Assembly (NCBI RefSeq): GCF_019972315.1
Contig: NZ_BLIZ01000001.1
Location: 2,038,513-2,102,512, forward strand
Direction: 5' to 3'
DNA length: 64,000 nucleotides
Origin: Geobacter sp. AOG1
GTDB taxonomy: Bacteria; Desulfobacterota; Desulfuromonadia; Geobacterales; Geobacteraceae
Shown here: positions 51,375 to 60,345 of the stretch, piece after piece
Position numbering within the stretch: the first letter of the stretch is position 1
Layout: each line of letters starts with the position of its first letter
Notes under the pieces: generated by a model
Database searches by the model: none
Told to the model about the DNA's origin: nothing
Seen by the model: only the letters and a program-made list of their open reading frames with translations
Made by a program: the position numbers and the translations under genes

Positions 51375-53444
51375 TTACACAAACATCCCCACCACCATAT
51401 CGATCGCCTTGATCCCGACGAACGGCGCGATGATCCCACCCACCCCGTAGATGAGGAGGTTATGGATCAGGAGCTTCTCGGCTGGCATGGGGCGGAACTT
51501 GGTCCCCTTGAGGGCAAGTGGCACCAGGAGCGGGATAATGACGGCGTTGAAGATGACTGCCGACAGGATAGCACTAAGCGGAGTTGCCAGGTGCATGATG
51601 TTGAGCAACCCCAGTTGGGGATAGATGGAGAGCAGCATTGCCGGAATGATGGCGAAGTACTTGGCCACGTCGTTGGAGATGCTGAAGGTGGTCAGGTTCC
51701 CCCGGGTCATGAGAATCTGTTTTCCGACTTCGACGATATCTAGGAGCTTGGTGGGGTTCGAGTCGAGGTCGATGATGTTGGCCGCCTCTCGGGCCGGCTG
51801 AGTGCCTGTGTTCATGGCGACCGCCACGTCCGCCTGGGCCAGGGCCGGGGCGTCGTTGGTGCCATCGCCGGTCATGGCAACCATATAGCCGGCCTCCTGG
51901 TTTTCCCTGATGAGACGGAGCTTGTCCTCGGGCTTGGCTTGGGCCAGGAAGTCGTCTACCTGGGCCTCGGCGGCGATGGCGGCGGCGGTCAAGGGATTGT
52001 CGCCGGTGATCATGATCGTCTTGATCCCCATGCTGCGCAACTGCTGGAATCGCTCCTGGATGCCCCCCTTGACGATGTCCTTCAGGTTGATGACCCCCAA
52101 GATTTCTGCATCGCAGCTGACCACCAACGGCGTTGCCCCGGCCCGGGCGATCTTGTCTACCACGTCCTCCAGGTTGCTCGGGATGGTCTTTGCGCCAAGG
52201 GTTTTGACGAACGCGACCGTCGAGTCGGCAGCCCCCTTGCGGTACTGCTTTCCCCCGGCATTGACCCCGGATAGACGGGTGTCGGCGCTGAAGGCGATGG
52301 TTTCCGCATCGGGGAGGAGCGATTCCTGCTTCATGCCGTACTGCTGCTTCGCCAGCACCACGACGCTTCGCCCTTCCGGAGTTTCGTCGGTGAGCGACGC
52401 CATCAGGGCAGCCTCGGCCAGTTCCTGTTCGCTGTGCCCTCCCACCGGGACGAAGGCGACCGCCTCACGGTTCCCCAGGGTGATGGTGCCGGTCTTGTCG
52501 AGCAGGAGCACGTTCACGTCCCCGGCTGCCTCGATGGCCCGTCCCGACAGGGCGATGACGTTCTTCTGGAAGAGCCGGTCCATGCCGGCAATGCCGATGG
52601 CGGGGAGGAGCGCGGCGATGGTGGTGGGGGCCAGACAGACGAAGAGCGCTACCAGGATGGTGAGTGATACCGGCGTTCCCTGGCCGGCGGCCTTGACGCT
52701 GTAGATGGAGAGGGGGCTGATATTGGCGCAGACAAGCAGGAAGACCAGAGTCAGGGCGATGAGGAGCACCTCCAGGGCTATCTCGTTGGGGGTCTTGCGC
52801 CGCTTGGCGCCTTCGATCAGGGAGATCATCCGGTCGAGGAAGGTCTCCCCTGGATTAGCGGTGATCCTGACGATGATGGCGTTGGCGATGACCGTGGTGC
52901 CGCCGGTGACAGCGCTCCGGTCGCCACCCGACTCCCGCACCACCGGTGCCGATTCTCCGGTAACCGCCGCTTCGTTCACCAGCGCCGCGCCGGCGATGAC
53001 GTCACCGTCCCCCGCGATCAGCTCTCCCGCCTCAACCAGGATATAGTCATCCTTGCGGAGCTGGTTTGCGCCGACCAGGGTGTAGTCGCTGCCGAATTTC
53101 GGCTTGTTGAGACGTTTTGCCGTCACGTCGGTGCGGGTCTTTCGCAAGCTGGCCGCACGGGCCTTACCGCGCCCTTCCGCCAGTGCCTCGGCGAAGGTGG
53201 CGAAGATGACCGTCAGCCAGAGCCAGACGGAGACGGTGCCGGTAAACCAGGCAGGTTCCCGGTTCGCTCCGGTGAGCGACATGCCGAAGGTCACCAGGGT
53301 GATGGCGCTGGCGATCTCCACGCAGAACATGACCGGGTTGCGCCAGAGAATGCGGGGGTCGAGCTTCTTGAAGGAATCGAGCAGGGCGGGTCCCATGATC
53401 CGTGCGTCGAACATGGAAATCGGTTCGGGTGCATGTTTCGACAT
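51375..53444 (-). CDS. kdpB: KdpB catalytic subunit (P-type ATPase)
   Basis: 689 residues. It has the phosphorylation site Asp316 in DKTGT, the actuator motif TGES (162-165, whose Ser is the inhibitory phosphorylation site in E. coli), [12 protein letters not shown] and [21 protein letters not shown]. Seven membrane helices are expected. It hydrolyses ATP to drive K+ uptake through KdpA. GGGAGGTAA before the start lies in the kdpA end, and only 2 nt separate the two genes. Confidence 0.98.
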   Translation of the reverse strand: MSKHAPEPISMFDARIMGPALLDSFKKLDPRILWRNPVMFCVEIASAITLVTFGMSLTGANREPAWFTGTVSVWLWLTVIFATFAEALAEGRGKARAASLRKTRTDVTAKRLNKPKFGSDYTLVGANQLRKDDYILVEAGELIAGDGDVIAGAALVNEAAVTGESAPVVRESGGDRSAVTGGTTVIANAIIVRITANPGETFLDRMISLIEGAKRRKTPNEIALEVLLIALTLVFLLVCANISPLSIYSVKAAGQGTPVSLTILVALFVCLAPTTIAALLPAIGIAGMDRLFQKNVIALSGRAIEAAGDVNVLLLDKTGTITLGNREAVAFVPVGGHSEQELAEAALMASLTDETPEGRSVVVLAKQQYGMKQESLLPDAETIAFSADTRLSGVNAGGKQYRKGAADSTVAFVKTLGAKTIPSNLEDVVDKIARAGATPLVVSCDAEILGVINLKDIVKGGIQERFQQLRSMGIKTIMITGDNPLTAAAIAAEAQVDDFLAQAKPEDKLRLIRENQEAGYMVAMTGDGTNDAPALAQADVAVAMNTGTQPAREAANIIDLDSNPTKLLDIVEVGKQILMTRGNLTTFSISNDVAKYFAIIPAMLLSIYPQLGLLNIMHLATPLSAILSAVIFNAVIIPLLVPLALKGTKFRPMPAEKLLIHNLLIYGVGGIIAPFVGIKAIDMVVGMFV

Positions 53445-53446
53445 TT

Positions 53447-55231
53447 TTATTTACCTCCCAACATGGTCAACTGTTCGACGATCGGTCCCAGGGAGAGGGC
53501 CGGGAAAAAGGTCAAGGCGCCTACGATCAGGATCACCAGCGTCAGCCAGAGGGCAAACGGCACCTTGTCAGTCGGGAGGGTCCCCAAGCTGGGGGGGACG
53601 TACTTCTTCTCCGCCAGCGACCCGGCCATGGCGAGCACCGCCACCGCCGGCACGTAACGACCGAGTATCATGGCGAGGGAGCCGAGAATGTTATAGAAGT
53701 TGACGTTGGCATTCAGACCCGCAAACGCACTGCCGTTGTTGTTGGCCATGGATGCGAAGGCGTAGAGTACCTCCGAAAGGCCATGGGCACCAGGGTTGGC
53801 CATGGATGCCGCGGCGGGTGGGGTGATCATGGCGATTCCCGAAAGGATCAGAACCACGATCCCGGCGGTGAGTATCGTAATGATCGACATCCACATCTCC
53901 CGCACTTCGATCTTCTTCCCCAGGTACTCCGGTGTCCGCCCGATCATGAGGCCGGAGACAAAGACCGCTATAACCGCGAAGGCGAGCATGGTGTAAAGAC
54001 CGGAGCCGACCCCGCCGAAGACGATTTCCCCGAGGAGTATAAGGGAGAGCGGGATCATGCCCCCCATGGGGGTGAGAGAGTCGTGCATGGCGGCCACCGC
54101 ACCGCAGGAGGTGCCGGTGGTGGCCACCGTAAAGAGATTGGTGCCGGCGAGGCTGAAGCGGAGCTCCTTCCCCTCCAGGTTGGCTCCCTGCACCCCCAGT
54201 TTGGCCAAAAGCGGATTGCCGCTTACCTCGACTCCCTGCAGTACGGCGAAGGAAGCGATCAACAGGAGGAGCATTACCCCCAGGAGCGCCCATCCCTGCC
54301 GCGGGTTACCCACCATGACGCCGAAGGTGTAGGTGAGGGCGCCGGGGATCAGGAGGATCAGGAGGATCTCCAAAAAATGGGAAAGGGGGGTCGGATTTTC
54401 AAAGGGATGGGCCGAGTTGGCGTTGAAGAAGCCACCGCCGTTGGTCCCCAACTCCTTGATCACCTCCTGGGAGGCGACCGGCCCCATGGGTATGGTGACC
54501 TCCTTCGCCGTCACGCTCTCGGTGACCGGGTTTCCCTTGGCATCTTTGAGCGGGTTCCCCTTGTCGTCCAGCTTCGGTTTGTCATACGTGATTGCCTGCA
54601 CGAGCGGCACTGTCTTGTAGGCGCTGAAGTTCTGGATCACCCCCTGGGAGACCAGGAAAATGGCGCCGATGAGGGACAGCGGCAAGAGAATGTAGAGGGT
54701 GCCGCGGGTCATGTCCACCCAGAAGTTCCCCAGCATCGAGGTCTTGCGCCGCGCGAAGCCGCGGATCAGCGCAATCACGATGGCCATCCCCGTGGCCGCA
54801 GAGACGAAGTTGTGCACCGCGAGCCCTACCATCTGGGTGAAGTAGCTGGCGGCCGTCTCACCGCTGTAAGCCTGCCAGTTGGTGTTGGTGACGAAGCTGA
54901 TCGCCGTGTTGAGCGCCAGTTGCCAGGAAAAGGCCGGGAACTTTTGCGGGTTGAGTGGAAGGAGGTGCTGCAGCATCAGGATGGCGAAGAGCGCCACGAA
55001 GAGGACCAGGTTGAAGAGGACCATGGCCCAGGCATAGCGCTTCCAGTCCATCTCATCGTCCTTCTCCACCCCGCAGATCCGGTAGAGGAGATTCTCGCCG
55101 GGGGCGAGGAGGGGCGACAGAAAGGTCCGTTCCCCCTGGTAGACCCTGGCCATGAAGATGCCCAACGGCTTGACCAGGACCAACAGGACGACGAAAAAGA
55201 AAATTATTTCCACCCATTCATACATGTTCAT
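53447..55231 (-). CDS. kdpA: KdpA potassium-channel-like subunit
   Basis: 594 residues with about ten membrane helices and the four-fold M1PM2 layout. [52 protein letters not shown] and [12 protein letters not shown] are the four selectivity-filter-type loops. It is the K+-binding subunit of KdpFABC and lies upstream of kdpB on the same strand. No KdpF-type 29-residue gene was seen in front of it, but a small soluble ORF lies there. Confidence 0.98.
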   Translation of the reverse strand: MNMYEWVEIIFFFVVLLVLVKPLGIFMARVYQGERTFLSPLLAPGENLLYRICGVEKDDEMDWKRYAWAMVLFNLVLFVALFAILMLQHLLPLNPQKFPAFSWQLALNTAISFVTNTNWQAYSGETAASYFTQMVGLAVHNFVSAATGMAIVIALIRGFARRKTSMLGNFWVDMTRGTLYILLPLSLIGAIFLVSQGVIQNFSAYKTVPLVQAITYDKPKLDDKGNPLKDAKGNPVTESVTAKEVTIPMGPVASQEVIKELGTNGGGFFNANSAHPFENPTPLSHFLEILLILLIPGALTYTFGVMVGNPRQGWALLGVMLLLLIASFAVLQGVEVSGNPLLAKLGVQGANLEGKELRFSLAGTNLFTVATTGTSCGAVAAMHDSLTPMGGMIPLSLILLGEIVFGGVGSGLYTMLAFAVIAVFVSGLMIGRTPEYLGKKIEVREMWMSIITILTAGIVVLILSGIAMITPPAAASMANPGAHGLSEVLYAFASMANNNGSAFAGLNANVNFYNILGSLAMILGRYVPAVAVLAMAGSLAEKKYVPPSLGTLPTDKVPFALWLTLVILIVGALTFFPALSLGPIVEQLTMLGGK

Positions 55232-55277
55232 GATTCAGCCTCGCTTGTCGGCGTTCGCTGGTAAACTTTACCACGTA

Positions 55278-55505
55278 TCAAAACTGCTTCAATGAAGGGA
55301 TGACAGGCGTCAGGCAGCTTATACCGCAAACTTCCCAGCGCTGCTCAACGGTCTTGAAGACCGGTATCTGGTCCGGTCCGACCTGTGGGGGAGCTATAGT
55401 CGTTGAGGCGGGAGGCGGCGCGAAGACACCACGATGGGGTGTCTCGTCGGCAAAGTCTTCTCCCAGGTAAGCGCCGGTGTCGGGGTTGAAAAGATAGATT
55501 TTCAT
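55278..55505 (-). CDS. small soluble protein upstream of kdpA
   Basis: 75 residues from ATG 55505, with CGGAGGTATTGTT upstream, a strong ribosome-binding site. It reads MKIYLFNPDTGAYLGEDFADE and then VFAPPPASTTIAPPQVGPDQIPVF, which resembles the first part of phage tail-fibre assembly-type or YD-like small proteins. It could be a phage-derived fragment or an accessory of the Kdp operon. There are two cysteines near the C-terminus. It is 46 nt before kdpA, in the same direction. Function unknown. Confidence 0.5.
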   Translation of the reverse strand: MKIYLFNPDTGAYLGEDFADETPHRGVFAPPPASTTIAPPQVGPDQIPVFKTVEQRWEVCGISCLTPVIPSLKQF

Positions 55506-55739
55506 AACAATACCTCCGCTCTGGTGTTTCTCTCAATATCACTCTATCCGAAATACCGTAAAGACGGGCTCAAAACAGAGGGGAACGGCATCAAGAACGT
55601 GTCAAAGAGGTGCTTGTATCGGTTATGTCGGGTTGCAGGGTCTCTTGATCTCCCATGGCAGAGGCAAGGGTTGCCTAAGAAGAAGGCAGAAACGTCGCAT
55701 GCCGTCGCCAATCTACCTGCGGTATGCCATTCAGTGGGC

Positions 55740-55755
55740 TGGCTCGGCATGTGCT
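55740..55755 (+). promoter_or_regulatory. candidate sigma-54 promoter before the nifV remnant
   Basis: TGGCTCGGCATGTGCT has GG and GC exactly 10 nt apart and differs from the promoter at 58817 at only two positions. The predicted start is near 55766. Confidence 0.5.
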
Positions 55756-55781
55756 TGATGAAAAACGGTAACTGGGATTCA

Positions 55782-55828
55782 GGGCAACGGGGCTCCGCGT
55801 GCATTGGCATGTGGGGGCCTTGTCGTTT
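55782..55828 (+). terminator. leader terminator overlapping an A1/G4 hexaloop hairpin (nifV remnant)
   Basis: The hairpin GGGC-AACGGG-GCTC (55782-55795) has A1 and G4 in its loop. Its 3' arm forms the 5' arm of a 12-bp terminator stem (55791-55802 with 55807-55819), followed by TTGTCGTTT. This is the same arrangement as before nifB and the outer-membrane protein. Confidence 0.6.
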
Positions 55829-55842
55829 CGAGGGAGGTAACT

Positions 55843-56010
55843 ATGGAAAATCTAACCCAGAGGGAAATCATCATCTACGACACAACCCTGCGGGACGGTG
55901 AGCAGACTGCCGGGGTGCTTTTCAGCCGGCGGGAGAAGCTGGCCATCGCCCGGATGCTGGACAACATCGGCGTTCGGGAGGTGGAATGAGGCATCCCCGC
56001 CATGGGGGGA
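55843..56010 (+). pseudogene. nifV: homocitrate synthase remnant (nifV-like), truncated
   Basis: ATG 55843 with GGGAGGT upstream opens 48 codons ending at TGA 55987. They read [40 protein letters not shown], the N-terminal active-site strand of homocitrate/isopropylmalate synthase-family NifV. Directly after the stop the same frame still encodes GIPAMG, the next conserved block, and then homology is lost. A nonsense change plus deletion of the 3' part is the simplest reading. Homocitrate is the organic ligand of FeMo-co. Confidence 0.8.
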
Positions 56011-56054
56011 AAAGGGAGACTGGCAGTGGGAACCTGGGAGTGCCGTCCGTTTTT

Positions 56055-56083
56055 TTGCATTTGGCCTGGTACTGTGCTATAAA
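56055..56083 (+). promoter_or_regulatory. candidate sigma-70 promoter of modABC
   Basis: TTGCAT at 56055-56060 and TATAAA at 56078-56083 with 17-nt spacing, about 55 nt before modA. Confidence 0.45.
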
Positions 56084-56137
56084 ACCTCGTGGTTCACCGG
56101 ATCAGGGAACGTCTATGGCCGGGAGGGGAGGGTGATT

Positions 56138-56890
56138 ATGAAGCGTGCAGTGCTCGCGGGTGTCCTTTGTTTTGCCCTTGCCGTGCTTCCTGGCATGGCC
56201 GCCGCGGGAGAAATCAGCCTGTTTGCGGCGGCAAGTCTGAAGGAAGTGCTTAACGAACTGGGGGATGGGTACACCAGGACCCACACCGGTGTGAAGATAC
56301 TCAGAAACTTCGGTGGGTCAGGGGCGCTGGCCATGCAGACCGAAAACGGCGCTCCGGCGGATATCTTCATTTCCGCCAGCCAGGACTGGCTGGATTACCT
56401 GGATGGCAAGAAGCTTATTGACAAGGCCAGCATCGGTATTTTTGCCAGGAATGTGCTGGTGTTCGTCGGCGATGGTCATGTGAAAGTAAACGGGATGCAG
56501 GACCTGCCGAAACTGAAGAGAATCGCCATTGGCAGCCCGAAGAGTGTGCCGGCCGGCGAATACGCCATGAAAGCCCTGGAACACGCCTTCCTGGCTCCAC
56601 AACTTACCAACAGGCTGGTCATGGCCAAAGACGTGCGCGCATGCCTCATGTACGCCGAACGGGGTGAAGTGGACGGCGCCTTTGTCTACAAAACCGACGC
56701 ACTCCTGGCAAAGCGGGCTCACATCATGTTCACCGTCCCCCAGGGACTCTATCCTCCGGTCACCTATCCCATGGGACTGACCCCGGCTGGTGCGCAGAAG
56801 AAGGATGCGGTGGCCTTTTACCGGTATCTCCAGTCTGCCTCGGCACGGAAGGTTCTTGCCCGCTACGGTTTTATCCTGGGACAGGAATAG
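56138..56890 (+). CDS. modA: molybdate ABC transporter substrate-binding protein
   Basis: 250 residues from ATG 56138, preceded by GGGAGGGGAGG. It has a signal peptide (about 1-23), then EISLFAAASLKEVLNEL, FGGSGALAMQTENGAPADIFISAS and IAIGSPKSVPAGEYAMKALE, the ModA oxyanion-binding motifs. It captures molybdate or tungstate in the periplasm. It is the first gene of modABC. Molybdenum is needed for the FeMo cofactor, matching the neighbouring nif-type genes. Confidence 0.95.
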   Translation: MKRAVLAGVLCFALAVLPGMAAAGEISLFAAASLKEVLNELGDGYTRTHTGVKILRNFGGSGALAMQTENGAPADIFISASQDWLDYLDGKKLIDKASIGIFARNVLVFVGDGHVKVNGMQDLPKLKRIAIGSPKSVPAGEYAMKALEHAFLAPQLTNRLVMAKDVRACLMYAERGEVDGAFVYKTDALLAKRAHIMFTVPQGLYPPVTYPMGLTPAGAQKKDAVAFYRYLQSASARKVLARYGFILGQE

Positions 56891-56895
56891 CGCAC

Positions 56896-57579
56896 GTGTC
56901 CATTTTCTCCCCCACAGACCTGGATGCCATAGGCTTATCGGCCAGAGTCGCCCTGGTGGCGACCCTGGTGTCGCTCCCCTTTGGCTTTGCCATGGCCTAC
57001 GTCATGACATTTCGCCGGTTCCGGGGGAAGGTGCTGCTGGAGGTTGCCGTGAACCTCCCCCTCACCTTGCCGCCGGTGGTGATCGGTTATCTGCTCCTGC
57101 TCCTTCTGGGGAAAAACGGCTGGCTCGGCCATCTGCTGGCCCAGGCGGGGATCAGGCTCATCTTCACCTGGCAGGCGGCGGTGGTGGCTTCGGCGGTGGT
57201 CGGTTTTCCGCTCTTGGTCAGGTCGATCCGGATCGGGATGGAGTCCATCGACCAGCGGCTCATCCATGCCTCCCGGACCCTGGGGGCCCGCTGGTACGAC
57301 ACCCTTTTCACCGTCATCGTCCCTCTCTCCCTCCAGGGGATACTGGCCGGCTCATCCCTCATGTTTGCCCGCAGCCTGGGGGAGTTCGGCGCCACCATCA
57401 TCGTGGCGGGTAACATCCCCGGCGTCACCCAGACCATTCCCCTTGCGATTTTCGACTATGCCAGCTCGCCGGGTGGGGAGCGGATGGCCCTCGCGCTCTG
57501 CATGACGGCCATCGTTCTTTCCCTGCTGGTTCTCTTCCTGCACGAGCATTTCGGCAGGAAACTGGCGAGGAGAGACTGA
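56896..57579 (+). CDS. modB: molybdate ABC transporter permease
   Basis: 227 residues from GTG 56896. It has five to six transmembrane helices and the EAA loop (ASRTLGARWYDTLFTVIVPLSLQGILAGSSLMFARSLGEFGATIIVAGNIPGVTQT), which contacts ModC. It forms a dimer in the inner membrane. It starts 5 nt after modA and stops 1 nt before modC, a tight operon. Confidence 0.95.
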   Translation: MSIFSPTDLDAIGLSARVALVATLVSLPFGFAMAYVMTFRRFRGKVLLEVAVNLPLTLPPVVIGYLLLLLLGKNGWLGHLLAQAGIRLIFTWQAAVVASAVVGFPLLVRSIRIGMESIDQRLIHASRTLGARWYDTLFTVIVPLSLQGILAGSSLMFARSLGEFGATIIVAGNIPGVTQTIPLAIFDYASSPGGERMALALCMTAIVLSLLVLFLHEHFGRKLARRD

Positions 57580-57580
57580 C

Positions 57581-58636
57581 ATGGAATTGCAGATGGGGGT
57601 GAGCAAAAGTTATGGCCCGTTTCGCCTGGACGCAGATTTCAGCGTGAAAGGGGACCGGGTGGGCATCTTCGGCGAGTCGGGGAGCGGCAAGTCGACGCTG
57701 ATCGGGATGCTTGCCGGGCTGGTGGAACCGGATGACGGAACCATCTGCCTCGATGGGGAGACCCTCTACAGCCGGAGTGCGGGTGTCGCCATTCCCACTG
57801 AGCGGCGCCGGATCGCCATGGTCTTCCAGCAGCCGAGCCTGTTCCCCCATCTCTCCGTCCGAAACAACCTCCTTTACGGCTACCGGCGCTGCGCCCCCCA
57901 GCACCGCCGGGTGGAATTCGAGCCGCTCGTGCAGGTGCTGAAACTGGAAGGGCTCCTGGACCGCGGCGTGAACAACCTGTCCGGCGGGGAGCAGCAACGG
58001 GTTGCCATCGGCCGGGCGGTATTGGCCAGCCCCCGGCTCCTCGTCATGGATGAACCTCTCTCGGCACTGGACGACGCCCTGAAGTTCCAGATCATTCCGT
58101 ACCTGACCGGGGTCTGCGGCCGGTTCGGCATCCCCTTTCTCTTCATCTCCCACTCCCTTTTGGAGATGCGGCTCATGACCGATACGGTCCTCATGTTCGA
58201 CAAGGGGCGCCTGGTGGAGCAGGGAAATGCGGACGAACTGGCGCGTCGGCGGATGGGACTGGGGCAGGTTGGGTACATCAACCTTCTTCGCCTCGGCCGG
58301 CCGGCGGTGAGCAATGGCCTGCACACCTTTGTGTGGGGCGATCGGCAGCTATTCATTTCGGCGGCACCGAAGAGCGAGGCCGGCCTCTACGAACTGTCGT
58401 CCCGGGATATCATTCTTTTCAAGCAGCACCCCGAGGCGATCAGCGCCCGCAACCTGCTCAAGGGGCGCGTCGTCACTACCTTCGAGAGCGGCGGCAAGAC
58501 GGGGGTGGAGCTGGAATGCGGCGGTGACCGACTCATCGCCGAAGTGGTGCACGAGGCGGCTGTTGAACTCGATATCCGGCCAGGCGGGGAGCTCTATGCG
58601 GCCATAAAGGCTTCGGCGTTCCGTCCCCTCGGCTGA
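57581..58636 (+). CDS. modC: molybdate ABC transporter ATPase with TOBE domain
   Basis: 351 residues. Walker A GESGSGKST, signature LSGGEQQRVAIGRAV, Walker B LLVMDEPLSALDD. The C-terminal part (from about 285: SARNLLKGRVVTTFESGGKTGVELECGGDRLIAEV) is the molybdate-sensing Mop/TOBE domain. It energises molybdate uptake and is inhibited by bound oxyanion in homologues. Last gene of modABC, followed by a terminator at 58712-58741. Confidence 0.95.
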   Translation: MELQMGVSKSYGPFRLDADFSVKGDRVGIFGESGSGKSTLIGMLAGLVEPDDGTICLDGETLYSRSAGVAIPTERRRIAMVFQQPSLFPHLSVRNNLLYGYRRCAPQHRRVEFEPLVQVLKLEGLLDRGVNNLSGGEQQRVAIGRAVLASPRLLVMDEPLSALDDALKFQIIPYLTGVCGRFGIPFLFISHSLLEMRLMTDTVLMFDKGRLVEQGNADELARRRMGLGQVGYINLLRLGRPAVSNGLHTFVWGDRQLFISAAPKSEAGLYELSSRDIILFKQHPEAISARNLLKGRVVTTFESGGKTGVELECGGDRLIAEVVHEAAVELDIRPGGELYAAIKASAFRPLG

Positions 58637-58711
58637 CCGGCGCGATGGGGAGCGTGGCACACGTTGCCGGCTGATGATGACGTAACCAGCTGCACAATTT
58701 ATAGTCAGAAC

Positions 58712-58741
58712 GAGGGGGGAACGGGACCGTTACCCCCTTTT
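58712..58741 (+). terminator. terminator of modABC
   Basis: GGGGG, one mismatch, AACGG, loop GA, CCGTT and ACCCCC, followed by TTTTCT. Two-part stem of ten pairs. Confidence 0.75.
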
Positions 58742-58816
58742 CTGTTGTCCCCTGCCGGTCGTAGGTTTTTAGCTAACGTTCCGGGATCACACCGGATATG
58801 TATTTCATGAATCAGC

Positions 58817-58832
58817 TGGCACGGCTTGTGCT
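58817..58832 (+). promoter_or_regulatory. sigma-54 promoter of the outer-membrane protein gene
   Basis: TGGCACGGCTTGTGCT has a perfect TGGCACGG -24 element and GC at the -12 position (10-nt spacing). The predicted start is near 58843. Confidence 0.75.
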
Positions 58833-58883
58833 AAAAGGTTCGCAGCTGATACGCACGATGACGTGCGCATAAACTGGATTCGT

Positions 58884-58901
58884 AAAGGCAAAGGCGCCTT
58901 T
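58884..58901 (+). promoter_or_regulatory. ANTAR-type antiterminator hairpin
   Basis: AAAGGC-AAAGGC-GCCTTT: a perfect 6-bp stem with an A1/G4 hexaloop. It overlaps the 5' arm of the following terminator (58890-58899), so only one can form. The loop equals that of the second nifB leader hairpin. Confidence 0.65.
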
Positions 58902-58935
58902 CACCCCCCTCTCAGGGGGTGGAGGCGCCTTTTTT
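58890..58935 (+). terminator. leader terminator before the outer-membrane protein gene
   Basis: AAAGGCGCCT (58890-58899) pairs perfectly with 58923-58932, with an inner CACCCCC/GGGGGTG stem and a T6 tract. It lies between the sigma-54 promoter and the gene. Confidence 0.92.
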
Positions 58936-58980
58936 GTTAGTGATTCATGCAGGAAAAAATACATTACAAAGGAGTAAGAG

Positions 58981-59784
58981 ATGACGAAGATGACAAGAAT
59001 CGCAGGCATGGCAATGGCGCTGTTCGTGGCAACCACCGGTGTTGCTCTCGCGACCCCCTCCACCCAGATTTGGATCCCGTCCACCGATATCCAGCCCTAC
59101 AAAGTGGTCCACCTCGGTATCGACAACTACTTCCGCGCCTCCGGGGTTCCGAAAGCCACCAGCGCTACCCGGGACGCCAACGTCATGGACATCGGTCCGA
59201 CCGTCGGCATCCTCCCCTTCGATAAAGTGCAGATGGAAGTCGGCTTCGACTACCTCGCCATCGCCAACGATCCGAACGACAACCATCCGTTCAGCGGAAA
59301 CTTCAAGATCGGCACCCCTGAAGACTCCATCTTCAAATATTCCCCGGCCATTGCGGTCGGTATGTACAACGTTGGACCGTCCCAGGGAGCTAACGCCCCG
59401 GGAATCGTCTCAGGACAGAACATCGCCTATGCGCTGATCGCCAAGACCCTCCCCGAAATGGGCAAGATTCCCTCCCTCGGCAGGATATCCGCCGGCTACT
59501 ATCGCGGTGCCAAGGGCGCCCTGGTGGATGCGAACAATTTCAATAAAGCCGCGAACGACGGCGTCCTCCTCTCCTGGGACCGGACCATGAGCGAGATCTC
59601 CGACAAGCTCTGGATGGCGGTCGACTACATGGGGGGAAACAACGTGGACGGCGCGTTGAACCTCGGTTTCTCCTGGGCGTTTTCCAAGAACGTCTCCGTG
59701 ATCTTTGCCTATGACATCTATAAAGAGAAGGCGCTGGCCGGTAACAACACCTTTACTACCCAGCTGGACATCAACTTCCCCTGA
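58981..59784 (+). CDS. nitrogen-regulated outer-membrane beta-barrel protein
   Basis: 267 residues from ATG 58981, preceded by AAAGGAGTAAG. A signal peptide (cleavage at ALA) and alternating beta strands with aromatic ends characterise it (MEVGFDYLAIANDPND, RISAGYYRGAKGALVD, VSVIFAYDIYKEKALAGNNT), with terminal residues QLDINFP. The barrel is small. It resembles uncharacterised outer-membrane proteins of Geobacter. The leader (sigma-54 promoter, terminator with ANTAR-type hairpin) and the adjacent glnK-amtB suggest synthesis under nitrogen limitation, perhaps as a nutrient porin. The substrate is unknown. Confidence 0.72.
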   Translation: MTKMTRIAGMAMALFVATTGVALATPSTQIWIPSTDIQPYKVVHLGIDNYFRASGVPKATSATRDANVMDIGPTVGILPFDKVQMEVGFDYLAIANDPNDNHPFSGNFKIGTPEDSIFKYSPAIAVGMYNVGPSQGANAPGIVSGQNIAYALIAKTLPEMGKIPSLGRISAGYYRGAKGALVDANNFNKAANDGVLLSWDRTMSEISDKLWMAVDYMGGNNVDGALNLGFSWAFSKNVSVIFAYDIYKEKALAGNNTFTTQLDINFP

Positions 59785-59893
59785 CCTGAAACTGCTTAAT
59801 TAGTAAGCATGCAAAGGTTCATAAACGCGACAGATAGATTGAAATAGGAAAGCAACGGTTTATAATAGTCCGTAATTATTGGTATTTACAGAT

Positions 59894-59909
59894 TGGCACG
59901 GCCGATGCT
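59894..59909 (+). promoter_or_regulatory. sigma-54 promoter of glnK-amtB
   Basis: TGGCACGGCCGATGCT with exact GG-N10-GC spacing. No terminator lies between it and glnK, so this unit is probably under direct activator control. Confidence 0.72.
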
Positions 59910-59931
59910 CTCATCCTTTACAGCAGCATGA

Positions 59932-60306
<375 letters not shown>

Positions 60307-60345
60307 CAAGGAATTATCCAACAAGCTCAAAGTGGAGGTTATTGT

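Noticed and set aside
55987-55989. TGA in the nifV remnant as a selenocysteine codon
   Set aside because: The position corresponds to a non-cysteine residue in homocitrate synthases, and homology ends soon after, so nonsense plus deletion is simpler.
56062-56078. Sigma-54-like TTGGCCTGGTACTGTGCT ahead of modA
   Set aside because: GG and GC are 11 nt apart instead of 10; a sigma-70 reading with exact 17-nt spacing fits the same stretch.
58654-58669. GTGGCACACGTTGCCG as a second sigma-54 promoter after modC
   Set aside because: Spacing between GG and GC is only 8 nt, and it lies before the modC terminator.
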